64,000 nt of DNA from G963720515 sp963720515 (GCA_963720515.1 OY970397.1:1364001-1428000), one strand, 5' to 3'; numbered from the stretch's first letter, positions 9,012 to 20,657 are shown. The notes: generated from the letters alone by a model not told the origin. Program-made: numbers and translations.

Positions 9012-10956
9012 ATGAGCACGAACCGCTCCTTACATCTAGAGACCATCCGGCCGTTCGTCCTTCCCGCCCTCGTGGCGGGGATCTTCTTCTGGATCGCGTT
9101 CGACGACGGCTCCTACTCGCTCCAGAGCCGCGCGACGCTTGCGATCGGCCTCTGGTGGACGATCATCATGGCCGTCGTCCTGGGGCTCTGGCCGCTCGTC
9201 CCGCCGCCGCGCTCGAGCCTCGTCACGGGCGGGTTCCTCATCGCCTTCGGCCTCTGGACCGGGATCTCGATCGCCTGGGCGGCGAGCGCCGAGCGCGCCT
9301 TCCTCGAGTTCGACCGGACGATGCTCTTCCTCGCCGTCTTCCTGATCGCGGTGCTCGCCGGGACGCGCGGCAACGCCTCGCAGTGGGCGAACGGGATCGC
9401 CGTCGGGATCGGCGGCGTCGGCATCCTCGCGCTCGTCGGCCGGCTCTTTCCCGAATCGCTGCCGCAGGGGCACGTCCCGGAGTTCCTGCCCTCGGCGGTC
9501 ACCCGGATCAACTGGCCGATCGAGTACTGGAACGGCCTCGCGATCCTGATCGCCCTCTCGCTCCCGCTGCTCCTGCGGATCGCGGTCGGCGAGCACGTGG
9601 TCTTCGGCTCCATCGCGCTCGGCGCGCTTCCCGCGCTCGTCGCGGCGATGTACCTCACGTCGTCGCGCGGCGGGTTCGCCGCGGGCGGCCTCGGCATCCT
9701 CCTCTTCTGCGTGCTCACGCCGAGCCGCTGGCCCGCAGCCATCGCGCTGCTCGTCGGGCTCGCCGGATCGGCGGTCGCGATCGCCGCGCTCGTCGACCGC
9801 ACGGAGCTCGTGAACTTCCCCTACGACTCGCCGAACGCCGTCGAGCAGGGACGGAGCGCGGCGCTCGTCATCGGCCTCTGCTGCATCGGGGTCGGCGTCG
9901 CCTGGGCGCTCCTCTCACGGCTCCGCGGGCGCTTCGAGATCCCGCGCAACGCGTCACGGGCCGCCGCGGCGGTCGCGGTCGTCGCGCTCCTCGCCGGCGT
10001 CATCGCCGCCCATCCGATCGGGCGCTTCGAGGCGTTCAAGGAGCCGCCGACGACGCTCACCGGGGACGACCTCGTGAAGGCGCACCTCCTGAGCGGGAAC
10101 GGGAGCGGGCGCTGGCAGTTCTGGGTCGGCCGCGCTCGACCAGTGGCAGGCGCATCCGGTCGTCGGCGACGGCGCCGGCTCGTACGAGGCCTGGTGGGCG
10201 CAGCACAGCCCGTTCTACTTCTTCCTCCGCGACGCCCACTCGCTCTACCTGGAGACGCTCGGCGAGCTCGGCATCGTCGGCCTCCTCCTGCTCATCGGCG
10301 CGCTCGGCTCGGGGGTCGTCGTGGGCGGGCGGCGCCTGGCCGCCGCGCGCGGCGACGAGCGCGATGCTGATCGCGGCGCTCCTCGCGAGCTACGTCGCGT
10401 TCCTCCTCGGCGCCGGGATCGACTGGATGTGGGAGCTGACAGTCGTGACGGTCACCGGCGTCACGCTCCTCGGCCTCCTGACCGGGCCGGCGACCGCGTC
10501 CGCCCAGCGGCCGCAGCTCGTGGCGGAGGGGAAGGCGCGGGCCGAGCCGCCGCCGGTTCGCGATCGGGTTCGCCTCGCTCGCCCTCGGCTGGCTCGTCAT
10601 CTGCGCGCTCGCGATCCCGTTCCTCGCCGATCTCAAGATCGCTGCGAGCCAGCACGCGATCGCGCGACGGGGACGTGCAGACGGCGTACGAGGAGGCGAC
10701 CGGCGCGCGCCAACTGCAGCCCTGGGCGGCGTCGCCGTACCTCCAGATCGCGCTCGTGCAGGAGACCGCGGGCAACTTCCCGGCCGGGATCGAGGCCGTC
10801 GACGCCGCGATCAAGCGGGATCCGGAGAACTGGCGGCTCTGGCTCGTGCGCGCGCGGATCCAGACGAAGGCGGGCCAGATCGCGGAGGCGCGCAGGAGCC
10901 TTTCGCGCGCGGCAGAACTGAATCCACGCTCGCCGCTATTTGCAAACGTGGAGTAA
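9012..10956 (+). pseudogene. O-antigen ligase/polymerase-like membrane protein with TPR tail, frameshifted
   Basis: The first ~370 residues (one intact frame) hold about ten hydrophobic helices and the loop motif YLTSSRGGFAAGG typical of Wzy/WaaL proteins. The next part, HPVVGDGAGSYEAWWAQH...DAHSLYLETLGELG, matches the family's catalytic loop and is read in the next frame. The last ~90 residues form one or two TPR-like repeats (LQIALVQETAGNFPAGIEAV, ARIQTKAGQIAEARRSLSRA). Breaks lie near 10129, 10352, 10555 and 10661, at least three of them explained by one extra G. The intact protein would be ~645 residues and would polymerise or ligate lipid-linked glycans outside the membrane. Confidence 0.75.
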
Positions 10957-11049
10957 GAAGCTCCTGGGCGGGATGCGCCCGGCGTGCGGCTCCATTATCC
11001 TCGCGAGCCAGCGCCCCGCAGCGACGCCGCGCCCCGTGGAGGCCACGCT

Positions 11050-12493
11050 TTGAGCGACATCCTCGAATCTCCGACCCCCCTCGACCAGGACGAGTCGCGC
11101 GCCGTCGCGACGGCCGAGCCGTGGCGCGGACCGGACGGCCGGCCGGGGTTCGCGCGCCGCGAGCGCACCTGGCGCGACTCGCTGCTCCGCCGGATGCTCG
11201 CGCTCGCCGACATGACGACCGCGCTCATCGTGACGCTCACGCTCGGCATCCTGCCGCCGGGGACGATCGTGGACACGGTCTGGGCGGCGCTCTTCGTCCC
11301 GGTGTGGGTCCTCCTCGCGAAGCTCCACGGCCTCTACGACCGCGACCAGCGGTCGATCCGGCACCTCACCGCCGACGAGCTCCCCGCGATCCTCGTCTGG
11401 ACCGGTTCGAGCATCGCAGCGTTGTCGATCTTCCTCTGGCTGACGCCCGCCGGCGCGCCCGACCTCCCGGTGGCGGTGCGTGAGTGGCTGATCGCGGTCG
11501 TCGCCGCGATCACGTTCCGGGCGCTCGCGCGCTTCCTCTGGCGGAGGATCGTGCCGCGGGAGCGGACGCTCATCGTGGGGAGCGGGCCGCTTGCCGACGC
11601 TACGCGCCGCAAGCTCGAGCTCTTCTCCGACATCCACGTGGACGTCGTCGCCCAGCAGGAGGCCGTTCCGTCCGCCGGCGACCAGGCGGGCGTCCTCGAC
11701 GTCGACCGGGTCATGCTCGCGACGCAGACGCTCGACGAGCAGGCGCTCGCGGAGCTCGTCTCGTTCTGCCGCGCCGAGAAGATCAAGCTGAGCGTCGTCC
11801 CGCCGGCGCGCGGCATGTTCGGCACCGCGGTGAAGCTGAACCACGTCGCCGACCTCCCGGTGGTCGAATACAACACCTGGGACGTCCCGTACTCGACGCT
11901 CGTCCTCAAGCGGACGCTCGACTTCACCGTCTCGCTCTTCGCGCTCCTCCTCCTCGCCCCGCTCTTCGCGCTCATCGCGATCGCGATCAAGGTCGAGAGC
12001 CGCGGCCCGGTGATCTTCACGCAGGTGCGCGCGGGCCAGGACGCGCCGGCCGTTCCGCATGCGGAAGTTCCGGACGATGGTGGCCGACGCCGAGGACCGG
12101 CTCCAGGAGCTCGTCCCGTTCGAGTCGCTCCGCGATCCGATGTTCAAGCTCGCGGACGACCCGCGCGTGACGCGCGTCGGCCGGCTGCTCCGGCGCACGA
12201 GCCTCGACGAGCTGCCGCAGCTCTGGAACGTGCTGCGCGGCGACATGAGCCTCGTCGGCCCGCGCCCCGAGCAGATCGACCTGGTCGAGCGCTACCGGCC
12301 CGAGCACCGCTTCCGCCTGACCGTGAAGCCCGGCCTCACCGGGCCGATGCAGGTCTACGGCCGCGGCCGCCTCACGTTCGAGGAGCGCCTCGCGGTCGAG
12401 CGCGACTACATCGAGAACCTCTCGCTCCGCCGCGACCTGCACATCCTCGCGCTCACGGTCTCGGCCGTGTGGGCGGGGCGCGGCGCGTACTAG
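11050..12493 (+). CDS. undecaprenyl-phosphate sugar phosphotransferase (initiating), one frameshift
   Basis: A polyprenyl glycosylphosphotransferase of the WbaP/EpsE type, ~480 residues. It moves a sugar-1-phosphate onto undecaprenyl phosphate to start repeat-unit synthesis. Four or five N-terminal membrane helices come first. A CoA-binding-like Rossmann segment follows (RTLIVGSGPLADATRRKLEL), then the hairpin LKRTLDFTVSLFALLLLAPL and the catalytic domain with MRKFRTMV, DELPQLWNVLRGDMSLVGPR and a C-terminal GRGAY. The frame changes near 12043 because of one extra base. The TTG at 11050 is chosen for a GGAGG 8 nt upstream. A paralogue lies at 49255-50748. Confidence 0.88.
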
Positions 12494-12527
12494 ACGCGAC
12501 CCGGCTGGGCTGCGACCGTAGACGGCG

Positions 12528-13877
12528 GTGCGACTAAGGTGGCTCCTCGACGTGCCTGGCCGGATCGAGCACAGCGTGGCGACGACTGCGCCCGTTAGCC
12601 GGCTCCGAGGGGTCGTCTCGAGCGTCACGCGGAATGGGTGGGGCCTCGCGGACCAGGCCCTCATCTCGGCCGCGAACTTCGTCACGCTCGTCCTGCTGGC
12701 GCGGAGCCTCGAACCGTCGGACTTCGGAGCGTTCGTCCTCGCCTACACGACCCTACTCTTCGTGAACGCCCTACAGAGCGCGCTCGTCACCGCTCCCCAC
12801 AACGTTGTCGGCCAGGCGCACCGCCAGACGGACTACCGCTCGTACACGACCTCGACGGCGTTGTCGCAAGTCGTCTTCGCCGTCGCGGCCGCGGCACTCG
12901 CACTCCTCGGCGCCGCATTCGTGGCGGCGTTCGACCGAAGCGCCGCGCTGCTCGTCGCCGCAACCGTGCCCGCCCTCGTTGCCTGGCAGGCGCAAGAATT
13001 CGCCCGCCGCGTGCTCTACACCGAAGGGCGCTTCGGCAGGGCGTTCGTCACGGACGTCGTGAGCTACGGCGGCCAGGCGGTCCTCGTCGCGGCGCTCGTC
13101 GCCGCCGGCACGGTCACGCCGCCGGGCGCAATGGCCGTCGTCGCGGTAACCTCGGCGGCCGGCGCGCTCGTCGGCTTCTGGGCGATCCGTAGGAGCCTCG
13201 GCGGCGCAATCCGTCGCTCTGCGATAGTCGAGAACTGGATCTTCGGACGTTGGCTCGGCGCGTCGATCGCAGCCTCGTGGTTCGTGGGCCAGTTCTACCT
13301 CTACCTCGCGGCGGTGCTCATCGACTCGACCGCTTCGGGCGCGCTCAAGGCGGCACAGTCGTGCTCGGCCCGCTGAGCGCTTTCTACCTCTTCCTGGGCC
13401 GTGCTGCCGATCCGCTCGCCGCGCGCCGCGAGGTGGACGGCGACCCCGGCCTCGATGCCTCACTCCGCCGCGCTCTCGCGCTCGCGGCCTGGACCGTCGC
13501 TCGCTCTATTGCGCGCTTGCGGCGTTCTTCGCCGCTCCGATACTCGACCCTCCTCTACCGGGATCAGTACAACGGCTACGCGAGCGTCGTGCAGATCCTT
13601 GCACCTCCTCCGCGTATCATGCTCGGCGTGTTCCTCGTCTCCGCGGCGCTCGCCGCGCGTCGGCAGACGAAGGCAATCTTCGCGGCGGGCCTGTCCGGCG
13701 CAATGCTGAGCGTCGCACTAGGGTGGGCGTTCGTCGAGGCCTGGGGCGTGGACGGCGCGGCGATCGGGATGGTCGTGGGCTGGCTCTCGTCGGGCTCTGC
13801 GCTTCTCTTCGCTCGTACCGGCAGCCGGCTCCGCGCCGTCCGCCTCCCGTCTCCGCCGACCCGTCTATCCCGCGTGA
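12528..13877 (+). pseudogene. Wzx-like polysaccharide flippase, frameshifted
   Basis: Membrane protein of the polysaccharide-transport/MATE-like superfamily. The first 280 residues are intact, with helices such as DQALISAANFVTLVLLARSL (preceded by RNGWGLA), ALSQVVFAVAAAALALLGAA and VSYGGQAVLVAALVAAGTV. After 13360 the sequence continues in other frames: VLGPLSAFYLFLG, LYCALAAFFAAPILD, LLYRDQYNGYASVVQIL, GVFLVSAALAARRQTKAIFA, VDGAAIGMVVGWLSSGSALL. At least three breaks occur. It would flip lipid-linked repeat units to the outer face. The GTG at 12528 is uncertain (12552 and 12576 are also in frame), and the end is set where a TGA overlaps the next gene's GTG. Confidence 0.7.
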
Positions 13878-15013
13878 CCGCGCAGTCCCGGGCAGCCGTG
13901 GATCGTCGGGATCGACGCGCGCGAGGCGGCGGGCCCTCGTCCCGGGCAGCGCGCCGGGGCCGCGGGGCGCAGCCGCTACGTGCGCGAGATCGTGAGCCGC
14001 CTCCCCGCGCTCGCGCCCGACTCTCCGCTTCCTCCTCTACACCGGCGAGCCGGGGCGACGTCGAGCTGCCCGAGAACGCCTCGCTGGCGCTACGATCGGG
14101 CGGCCCGGGTGGCCGCATGGCACGCGCGCGCGGCCCTACGCGGCGCGGCAGCGAGTGCTGCCCTCTACCCCACTTTGACCTACGTGACGCCGCAGCCCTC
14201 GGCCGCGCACGTGCAGACCGTGTTCGACACGATTGCCTTCCGGAAGGGCGGCGCGCCCGCACGCCCGGGCCGCGTGGATCGAGCGCGCCACGATGCGCCG
14301 GGCGATCCGCCGCGCGGCCCGGATCGTGGCCATCTCGGCGCGCCACCGCCGCGGATCTCGAGGCGCTCGTGCCTGAGTCGCGTGGCAAGGTGGACGTGAC
14401 TCCTGCTCGCCGCCGACGAGCGCTTCCCACGCCGCGCGCCCCGTCCGCCGAGCTCGCTGCCGTGCGCACGCGCCACGGCCTCCCGCCGGACTTCGTCCTC
14501 GCCACCGGGACTATCGAGCCGCGCAAGAACCTCGAGCTGCTCGTCCGTGCCTTGGCGAGCTGCCCGCCGACGTGCGGGCGCGACGCCGCCGCCTCGCCGG
14601 CCGGCGCGGCTGGGAGTCGGACGCGGTGTTCGATGCGATCGGCGATCGCTCCCCGGACTCCGTGCGCCACCTCGACTTCGTACCCGACGAGGACCTGCCG
14701 GCGCTCTACTCGGCGGCGACGCTCTTCTGCTACCCGAGCCTGTACGAGGGCTTCGGCCTGCCGGTGCTCGAAGCCATGGTCTGGGACACCCGTGGTGACC
14801 TCGAACGTGTCGAGCCTCCCCGAGGTGGGCGGCGACGCGGTTCGCTACGTCGATCCGCACGACCGGGCCGCGCTCGCGGGGACGCTCGCCGAGCTTCTCT
14901 CCGACAGCGCGGCGCGCGCGACCCTCGCGCGGGCCGGCCTCGAGCGGGCTCGGGCGTTCTCCTGGGACGAGACGGCCGCGAAGACCCTCGACGCGATCCG
15001 GCGGGCGGCGTAG
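13874..15013 (+). pseudogene. glycosyltransferase family 4, frameshifted
   Basis: GT-B retaining glycosyltransferase of ~375 residues read over several frames. It starts WIVGIDAREAAG (N-terminal Rossmann strand). VRTRHGLPPDFVLATGTIEP, followed by RKNLELLVRA, is the donor-domain entry, and LFCYPSLYEGFGLPVLEAM carries the family Glu motif (EGFGLPxLE). The end VTSNVSSLPEVGGDAVRYVD...RAFSWDETAAKTLDAIRRAA is typical. Breaks fall about every 100-150 bp between 13900 and 14800. The GTG at 13874 overlaps the end of the flippase. Acceptor and sugar are unknown; the neighbouring rmd-gmd genes make GDP-D-rhamnose a possible donor. Confidence 0.75.
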
Positions 15014-15036
15014 CCGCGCAGCGCTCACCGGCCGAG

Positions 15037-16095
15037 GTGCTCGCCGGACAGCGGGTCGTCCTCGACTGCCGCTGGCTCGGCCTGGGCGGCGCCGGACGGG
15101 TCACGGAGCTCCTGCTCGGCGAGCTAGCCGCCGGCCCACCGCCGGGCGAGTGGGTGCTCTGGGGCCGGCATGCGCTCCTCGAGGAACGGCTCTTCCCGGG
15201 CGCGGCGCTCCACCCGTGGGAGGGCGACCCCCGCTCGCTGAGCGGGCAGCGCGACCTGCTCCGGGTTCCGAAGGGCGACGTCGTCCTCTACTCGCACCAG
15301 ATCCGGCCGCTTCGACCCGGCACGAGCGTGACGGTGATCCATGACACGATTCCGCTCCGCCACGGGGGAGCGCGGCGAGCCGTCTCGCGAAGCGGGCGTT
15401 CCTGCGCGCCGTCGCGGCGCTCTCGACCTGCGTCCTCACCGACTCGGAGTTCTCGCGGCGCGCCCTCGAGCGCGACCTTCGGCTGCCCGCCGAGCGGATC
15501 TCGGTGATGACCATCCCGCACGACGCCGACCGCGCGGCGCGGATCGCCGCCCTCCGCACGGAGCTGGGGCAGGAGGAGCGCCTCCTCTACCTCGGCCGCT
15601 TCGCTCCGCATAAGAACCTCGAGCGGCTCGCCCGGGCGTTCGCGGCGAGCGGGTACGCGGCGCGCGGTGGCACGCTCGAGCTCGTGGGCGGCTGGGCCGA
15701 CGAGACTGAGCGGATGCGCAGGTGGATCGCGGCGAGCGGGATCGCCGGCGTCGAGGCGCGCGCCGCCGTGGACGAGCCCGAGCTCGACAGGCTGCTCGCG
15801 ACGAGCCGGGCGCTCGTCCTGCCGTCGCTCGAGGAGGGCTTCGGGCTGCCCGCGTTCGAGGCCGCTGCGTCGGGGCTGCCGGTGGCCGCAAGCCGGACAG
15901 GCGCCCTCGAGACCCTTCGGCCCGAGGACGCGGTCCTCTTCGACCCGCTCGACGAGGACGCGCTGCGCGCCGCGCTCGACGAGGCCGCTGGCGCGGGCGC
16001 CTCTCATGCTCCGTGGCCGGCGCGGCGACGCGGGCTTTCGCCGACGTGGTGCTCTGCGCGCCCTTGGGCCGCGGGCTACCGGGGCTGCGGCCTGA
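15037..16095 (+). pseudogene. glycosyltransferase family 4, frameshifted
   Basis: GT-B glycosyltransferase of about 350 residues. The N-terminal part RVVLDCRWLGLGGAGRVTEL, the linker TSVTVIHDTIPLRHGG, then after a break near 15385 SRLAKRAFLRAVAALSTCVL and TDSEFSRRALERDL. The donor domain has LLYLGRFAPHKNLERLARAF and VLPSLEEGFGLPAFEAAASG. A second break near 16000 leaves the exact C-terminus unclear; TGA at 16093-16095 is taken. It follows the previous glycosyltransferase by 24 nt, and its end overlaps the convergent membrane-protein gene by about 20 nt. Confidence 0.72.
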
Positions 16096-17445
16096 GCGTC
16101 AGGCGGAGAAGAGCGCGGTGCCCGACGAGGGCGTAGGCGAGGATCCAGGAGCACCCAGCGGTACGGCACCCACCACGTCTGCGTAAACGCGAACATGGCG
16201 CCGAGGCCACCGATCCCCGCGATGAGCGGCACGGCGAGCCTGCTTCCCCGTGCGGGGCGCGCCAGAGGAACGGGACGGGCGCGAACGTCCAGACGAGCAG
16301 CGCGAGCAGGCCGAGCGGCCCGAGCTCGGCGAGCGCCTCGAGCCAGAGGTTCGTCGTCTTCAGCATCGAGGTCGGCACGGTCCACGCCGCTCCCGCGCTC
16401 GTGCAATGGCCTGGCCGTAGGCGCCGATCCCGACGCCGGTCGCCGGCGCCTCTTGTAGGTGGGAGATAGCGTCCTTCCACGGACTGGAGCCGCGGCGCCG
16501 TGGAAGCGTCGTCCCCGAGCCGCACGAAGTCCTTGTCGATCCGCTTGTGCCTTGTCGCCGCGGTTGGGCCTCGGAGGGGGAGGAACCGCGCCGGGCACCG
16601 TGCCGATCGGCTGGTAGTTGAGCGCGACCGGGATCGCGAGAACGGCGAATGCGATGCCGGCGATGAGGGCGCCCTTCGCGACTCGCGATCCGCCCGGAGC
16701 GGCTCCCAGCACGAGCAAGCGTCGACCGCGCCGAGGCACATCTCCGATGAGGGCCGGAGCGGCTGGTCGAGGAAGACGAGCGCGACGATGATCGGAACGG
16801 CCCAGTGCGCGCCGCGTCGCCGAGGCAGAGGAAGAGCGGCGGGATGAGGTAGAAGGCGAAGAACGACGACTCCTGCCAAGGGCCTTTGAAACGCGCGGGA
16901 GCGAGCTGAGCCAGCTGTACGCCAGGTTCGCGTTCGCAAACGAGCGCGAGCCACTGGGCCGATCGGTGAAGAGGGCCCCAGGCCGCTGCCGTGGCGCAGT
17001 AGAGCTCGACCCAGGCCCTCGATGCGCCGCCCGTCCTCGCGCAGGTAGCCCTACGGCGGCGAGGGCGAAGCCGATCGTGAACGCCGCCCACAGCGTGTAT
17101 CCGGCCGACTCCCTTGGGGTCGAAGGTGAGCGGCAGCGAGACGACGATCGCGAGAGCGATGAGCGCGACCGTCGGCATCGCCCGAAACCCGCTGCAAGCG
17201 ACCGGAGATGGAGCAGCGAGGAAGAGGCCCATGCAGAAGAAGGCCGGGCCGGACCGGTGAAGCCCGCGACGTCGAAGGAGACGACGCGCTCCACCGGCAG
17301 AAGCAGGAAGAACCGCGACGATGAGGACCGCGTCCAGTGTGCGCGTCGTCCCGGCGACCCGGCGAGCGCCCCGGCCGCAATGCGGTGGCGCCGGGCGCCG
17401 CGGGTCCTGCGACGACTGGGCTCTGGGAGCGAGGATCCGGCTCAT
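16076..17445 (-). pseudogene. O-antigen ligase/Wzy-like membrane protein, frameshifted
   Basis: The only gene of the first polysaccharide locus on the minus strand. Pieces in three frames give a polytopic membrane protein of ~450 residues: helices FFCMGLFLAAPSP, TVALIALAIVVSLPLTFDPK, SSFFAFYLIPPLFLCLG, LIAGIAFAVLAIPVALNYQP. The O-antigen-ligase signature ISHLQEAPATGVGIGAYGQA is followed by SMLKTTNLWLEALAELGPLG, the conserved loop and next helix of the family. At least five breaks are needed. The start is the ATG at 17445, with weak ribosome-site support. It probably polymerises or ligates the same glycan as its neighbours. Confidence 0.65.
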
Positions 17446-17551
17446 ACGCGTAACCCGGGCGGCGGGGCGATTTTTCACCCTAGCGATTCCGCTCGACGCC
17501 GCCTCGGTCGGCCGGGAAGGCAGCGGAGCGCACCGCCCGTACCCTTCGGCC

Positions 17552-18716
17552 GTGGCGCAGACTGAGAGCACGACTCCGAGGGGCGCGCGGCCCCGACCTC
17601 CTTTCGGCGCGGGCGGCGATCGTCCACGACTGGTTCCAGGGCTACCACGGCGCCGAGCGCGTGGTCGAGGCGATGCGCGACCGGCTCTTCGTGCCGGGAG
17701 CGAGCCCGACGTCTACACGTTCCAGGCGGCGCGAGAGCTTCTCCCGCCGGAGCTCGGCGCGCGCGATCGTCCAGGAGTCGCGCCTCGCCCGGCTCCCCGG
17801 CATCCGCCAGCGCGGCCACGACCCGGCCGCTGGCGCTGCTCCTCCCCTACATGCCGCGCTACTTCGCCGGCTCGACCTCGACGGGTACGACCTCGTCATC
17901 TCCTCGTCGCACGCCTGCGCGCGTCAACGTGCGGCCGCGCGCAGGACGCGACTGCACGTCGTCTACTGCTACACGCCGATGCGCTACGCCTGGATGCCGG
18001 AGACCGAGGCACGGCGCGTCCGCGGGCTGCGCGGCGCCGGCCTTCGCGCGATGCGCGGCGGCTGCGGAGGATCGACCTCGAGGCCGCGCGGCGCCCGGAC
18101 GGCTACGTCGCGATCTCCGAAGCGGTGCGGGAGCGGATCCGGCGCTTCTACGGCCGCGATGCCGACCGTGGTGCACCCGCCCGTCGACGTCGAGGACTTC
18201 GACCCGACGCCGAGAAGGAGCCGGGCCGGTTCCTCTGGGCCCACCGGCTCGTCGCCTACAAGCAGCCGCGAGGTCGTGATCGAGGCGTTCCGCGGGCTCC
18301 CGTACAGCCTCACAATGGTCGGCGTCGGGCCTCTGGAGGAGGAGCTGCGCGCGTCGCTCCCGCCGAACGTCGAGCTGCGCGGCTGGGTCTCGCGCGAGGA
18401 GCTCGCGCGCCTCTACGAGCGCGCTTCCGGCTTCGTTCACGTCGGCGAGGAGGACTTCGGGATCACCATGGTTGAGGCCCTCGCGGCCGGGACTCCGGTC
18501 GTCGGGCTCGACGCGGGCGGCGCGCGCGACATCGTCCGGCCGGGCGAGGACGGCGTCCTCGTGAAGCGCGCCAACCCCGAGAGCGTCCGGACAGCGGTGC
18601 GCCAGGTGGCCGGGACCGAGTGGGACCGGCACGCGCTCGCCGCCCGCGCGGCCGAGTTCTCCAGGGATCGCTTCCTCGAGCGGATGCTCGCCGTCGTCGG
18701 GTCGCTGCGCCCGTGA
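17552..18716 (+). pseudogene. glycosyltransferase family 4 (GT4), heavily frameshifted
   Basis: A ~385-residue GT-B enzyme. Recognisable in order: AAIVHDWFQGYHGAERVVEA; PDVYTFQAARELLPPEL; LLLPYMPRYFAG; LDLDGYDLVISSSHAC; LHVVYCYTPMRYAWMPETEA; RPDGYVAISEAVRERIRRFY; TVVHPPVDVEDFDPT; then, intact from ~18260, VVIEAFRGLPYSLTMVGVGP, SGFVHVGEEDFGITMVEALA and GTPVVGLDAGGARDIV. Eight or more frame changes occur between 17600 and 18260, the densest damage in the window. The opening motifs resemble mannosyltransferases that use GDP-mannose. The stop TGA overlaps the GTG of the next gene. Confidence 0.75.
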
Positions 18717-19610
18717 GCGCGATCCTCGTCACGGGCGCGGGCGGCTTCGTCGGATCGCACCTGCTCCCGGAGCTCGGGGACCGCGCGGTTGCCGGCTCGG
18801 CCGACGTCACCGACCCTGCGGCGCTTGCGGCCGAGCTCCGCGCGGCGGCGCCCGAGGCCGTCGTCCATCTCGCCGCCGCTCGCCTCCGTCGCGGATTCCT
18901 GGCAGCAGGGCGCCGAGGTCTGGCGCGTGAACGCGGTCGGCACCGTCACGCTCCTCGACGGAGTCCGCGCCGAGGCGCCCGAGGCGCGGACGCTCGTCGT
19001 CTCGACCGGCGAGGTTTACGGCGGCACGCCCGACGGCCCGGTGGCCGAGGAGCATCCGTTCGCGCCGCTCTCGCCCTACGCGGCGTCGAAGGCGGCCGCC
19101 GAGCTGGCCGCCGGCCGCGCCGCCCGTGCCGAGGGCCGTGACGTCGTGGTCGCGCGCCCGTTCCAGCACATCGGCCCCGGCCAGGAGGAGCGCTTCGCGG
19201 TCGGCTCGTGGACGCGGCAGATCGCGCGGCTCGAGCGGGCGGGCGGCGGGACGCTCGAGGTCGGCGACCTCGGCGTGCAGCGCGACCTGACGGACGTCCG
19301 CGACGTGGTGCGCGCCTACCGGCTCCTGCTCGACCGGTCCGTCCCGGCCGGGACCTACAACGTCGCGTCCGGGGAGGCTCGGCCGCTCGCCGAGGTCGTC
19401 GGGATCCTCGTGGGGTTGGCGCAGTGCGACGTCGAGGTCCGGCAGAATCCGGCCCGGGTCCGGGCCGTGGACGTCCGCGTCCTCGCGGGCGACGCCTCCC
19501 GGCTCCGGGACGCCACAGGCTGGCGCCCCGAGATCCCGCTCGAGCAAACCCTCGCGGACGCGCTCGAGCACGCACGCACGGTCGAAGGCGACGAAAGGGC
19601 GACAGGATGA
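18713..19610 (+). CDS. rmd: GDP-6-deoxy-D-mannose (D-rhamnose) reductase, RMD-like, one frameshift
   Basis: Short-chain dehydrogenase of the NAD-sugar epimerase family, ~298 residues. It should reduce GDP-4-keto-6-deoxy-D-mannose, made by the next gene, to GDP-D-rhamnose. ILVTGAGGFVGSHLLPEL is the nucleotide-binding GxxGxxG; STGEVYGG and SPYAASKAAAE give the Ser/Tyr-Lys active site; ARPFQHIGPGQEERFAVGSW, LEVGDLGVQRDLTDVRDVV and the closing RLRDATGWRPEIPLEQTL follow Pseudomonas Rmd more closely than GDP-fucose synthase. The frame changes near 18890. GTG overlaps the upstream stop (GTGA) and the stop overlaps gmd (ATGA), so translation is coupled. A GDP-6-deoxy-talose product is a weaker alternative. 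Confidence 0.82.
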
Positions 19611-20594
19611 CCAGGGAGCGGAGAGCGCTCGTCACGGGGATCACGGGCCAGGACGGCTCGTACCTCGCCGAGCTCCTGCTGGCCGAGGGGTACGAGGTCG
19701 CGGGGATGATGCGCCGCGCCTCGACGGAGAGCTCCGAGCGCATCGAGCACCTCCTCGACCGGATCCAGCTCATCCAGGGCGACCTCCTCGACCAGGCCTC
19801 GCTCGTCGCGGCGCTCGAGGAGTCCCGGCCGTCCGAGGTCTACAACCTGGCCGCGCAGAGCTTCGTGCCGACGTCCTTCCGCCAGCCCGTCCTCACGGCC
19901 GAGTTCACGGCGGTCGGCGTGACGCGCCTGCTCGAGGCGGTCCGCGCGGTGAACCCCGAGATCCGCTTCTACCAGGCGTCCTCCTCGGAGATGTTCGGCC
20001 GCGTGCGCGAGACGCCGCAGAACGAGCGGACCGCCTTCCACCCGCGCTCGCCGTACGGCGTCGCCAAGGCGTACGCGCACTACATCACCGTGAACTACCG
20101 CGAGTCCTACGACCTCTTCGCCGTCTCGGGGATCCTCTTCAACCACGAGTCACCGCGGCGCGGGCTCGAGTTCGTGACGCGCAAGATCTCGGACGGCGTC
20201 GCGCGCATCAAGCTCGGGCTCGCCGACGAGCTCAAGCTCGGGAACCTGGACGCGCGGCGCGACTGGGGCTTCGCCGGGCGACTACGTGCGCGCCATGTGG
20301 CTCATGCTGCAGACCGACGTGCCGGACGACTACGTGGTCGGGACCGGGACCGAGCATTCCGTCCGCGACTTCGTCGAGGCGGCCTGCGCGCACGCGGAGA
20401 TCGATGCCGAGCGCCACGTGAGCGTCGACCCGGCGTTCTTCCGCCCGGCCGAGGTGGACAGCCTCGTCGCCGACCCGACGCACGCGCAGGAGCACCTCGG
20501 CTGGCGCACGGAGACGTCCTTCGAGGAGCTCGTCGCGATGATGGTGGACGCCGACCTGGCACGGCTCGCGCGGCGCGCTCAAACGCCCGCTTAA
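19607..20594 (+). CDS. gmd: GDP-mannose 4,6-dehydratase, one frameshift
   Basis: ~328 residues. It converts GDP-D-mannose to GDP-4-keto-6-deoxy-D-mannose. RALVTGITGQDGSYLAELLL is the GMD-specific Rossmann start; SSSEMFGRVRETPQNE, RSPYGVAKAYAHYITVNYRE and NHESPRRGLEFVTRKI carry the active-site Thr/Ser, Glu and Tyr-x3-Lys and are diagnostic. At ~20275, DARRDWGFAG is followed in the next frame by DYVRAMWLMLQTDVPDDYVV, explained by one extra G. The ATG at 19607 overlaps the rmd stop. With rmd it forms the GDP-D-rhamnose branch feeding the local glycosyltransferases. Confidence 0.93.
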
Positions 20595-20643
20595 GTCTTT
20601 GTGAGCATTCTGCGACCCGGCTGGACCCGCCGGGGGCCGTCGC

Positions 20644-20649
20644 TACACT
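20644..20649 (+). promoter_or_regulatory. -10 box for leaderless glycosidase-like gene
   Basis: TACACT, then 8 nt, then the GTG at 20658, with no ribosome site between. CTGGAC about 17 nt upstream may be a weak -35. Confidence 0.5.
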
Positions 20650-20657
20650 CCGCCTTC

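Noticed and set aside
9900..19700. Programmed frameshifting in the polysaccharide genes
   Set aside because: No shared slippery heptamer or downstream structure; shifts occur at many unrelated GC-rich positions, often several per gene.
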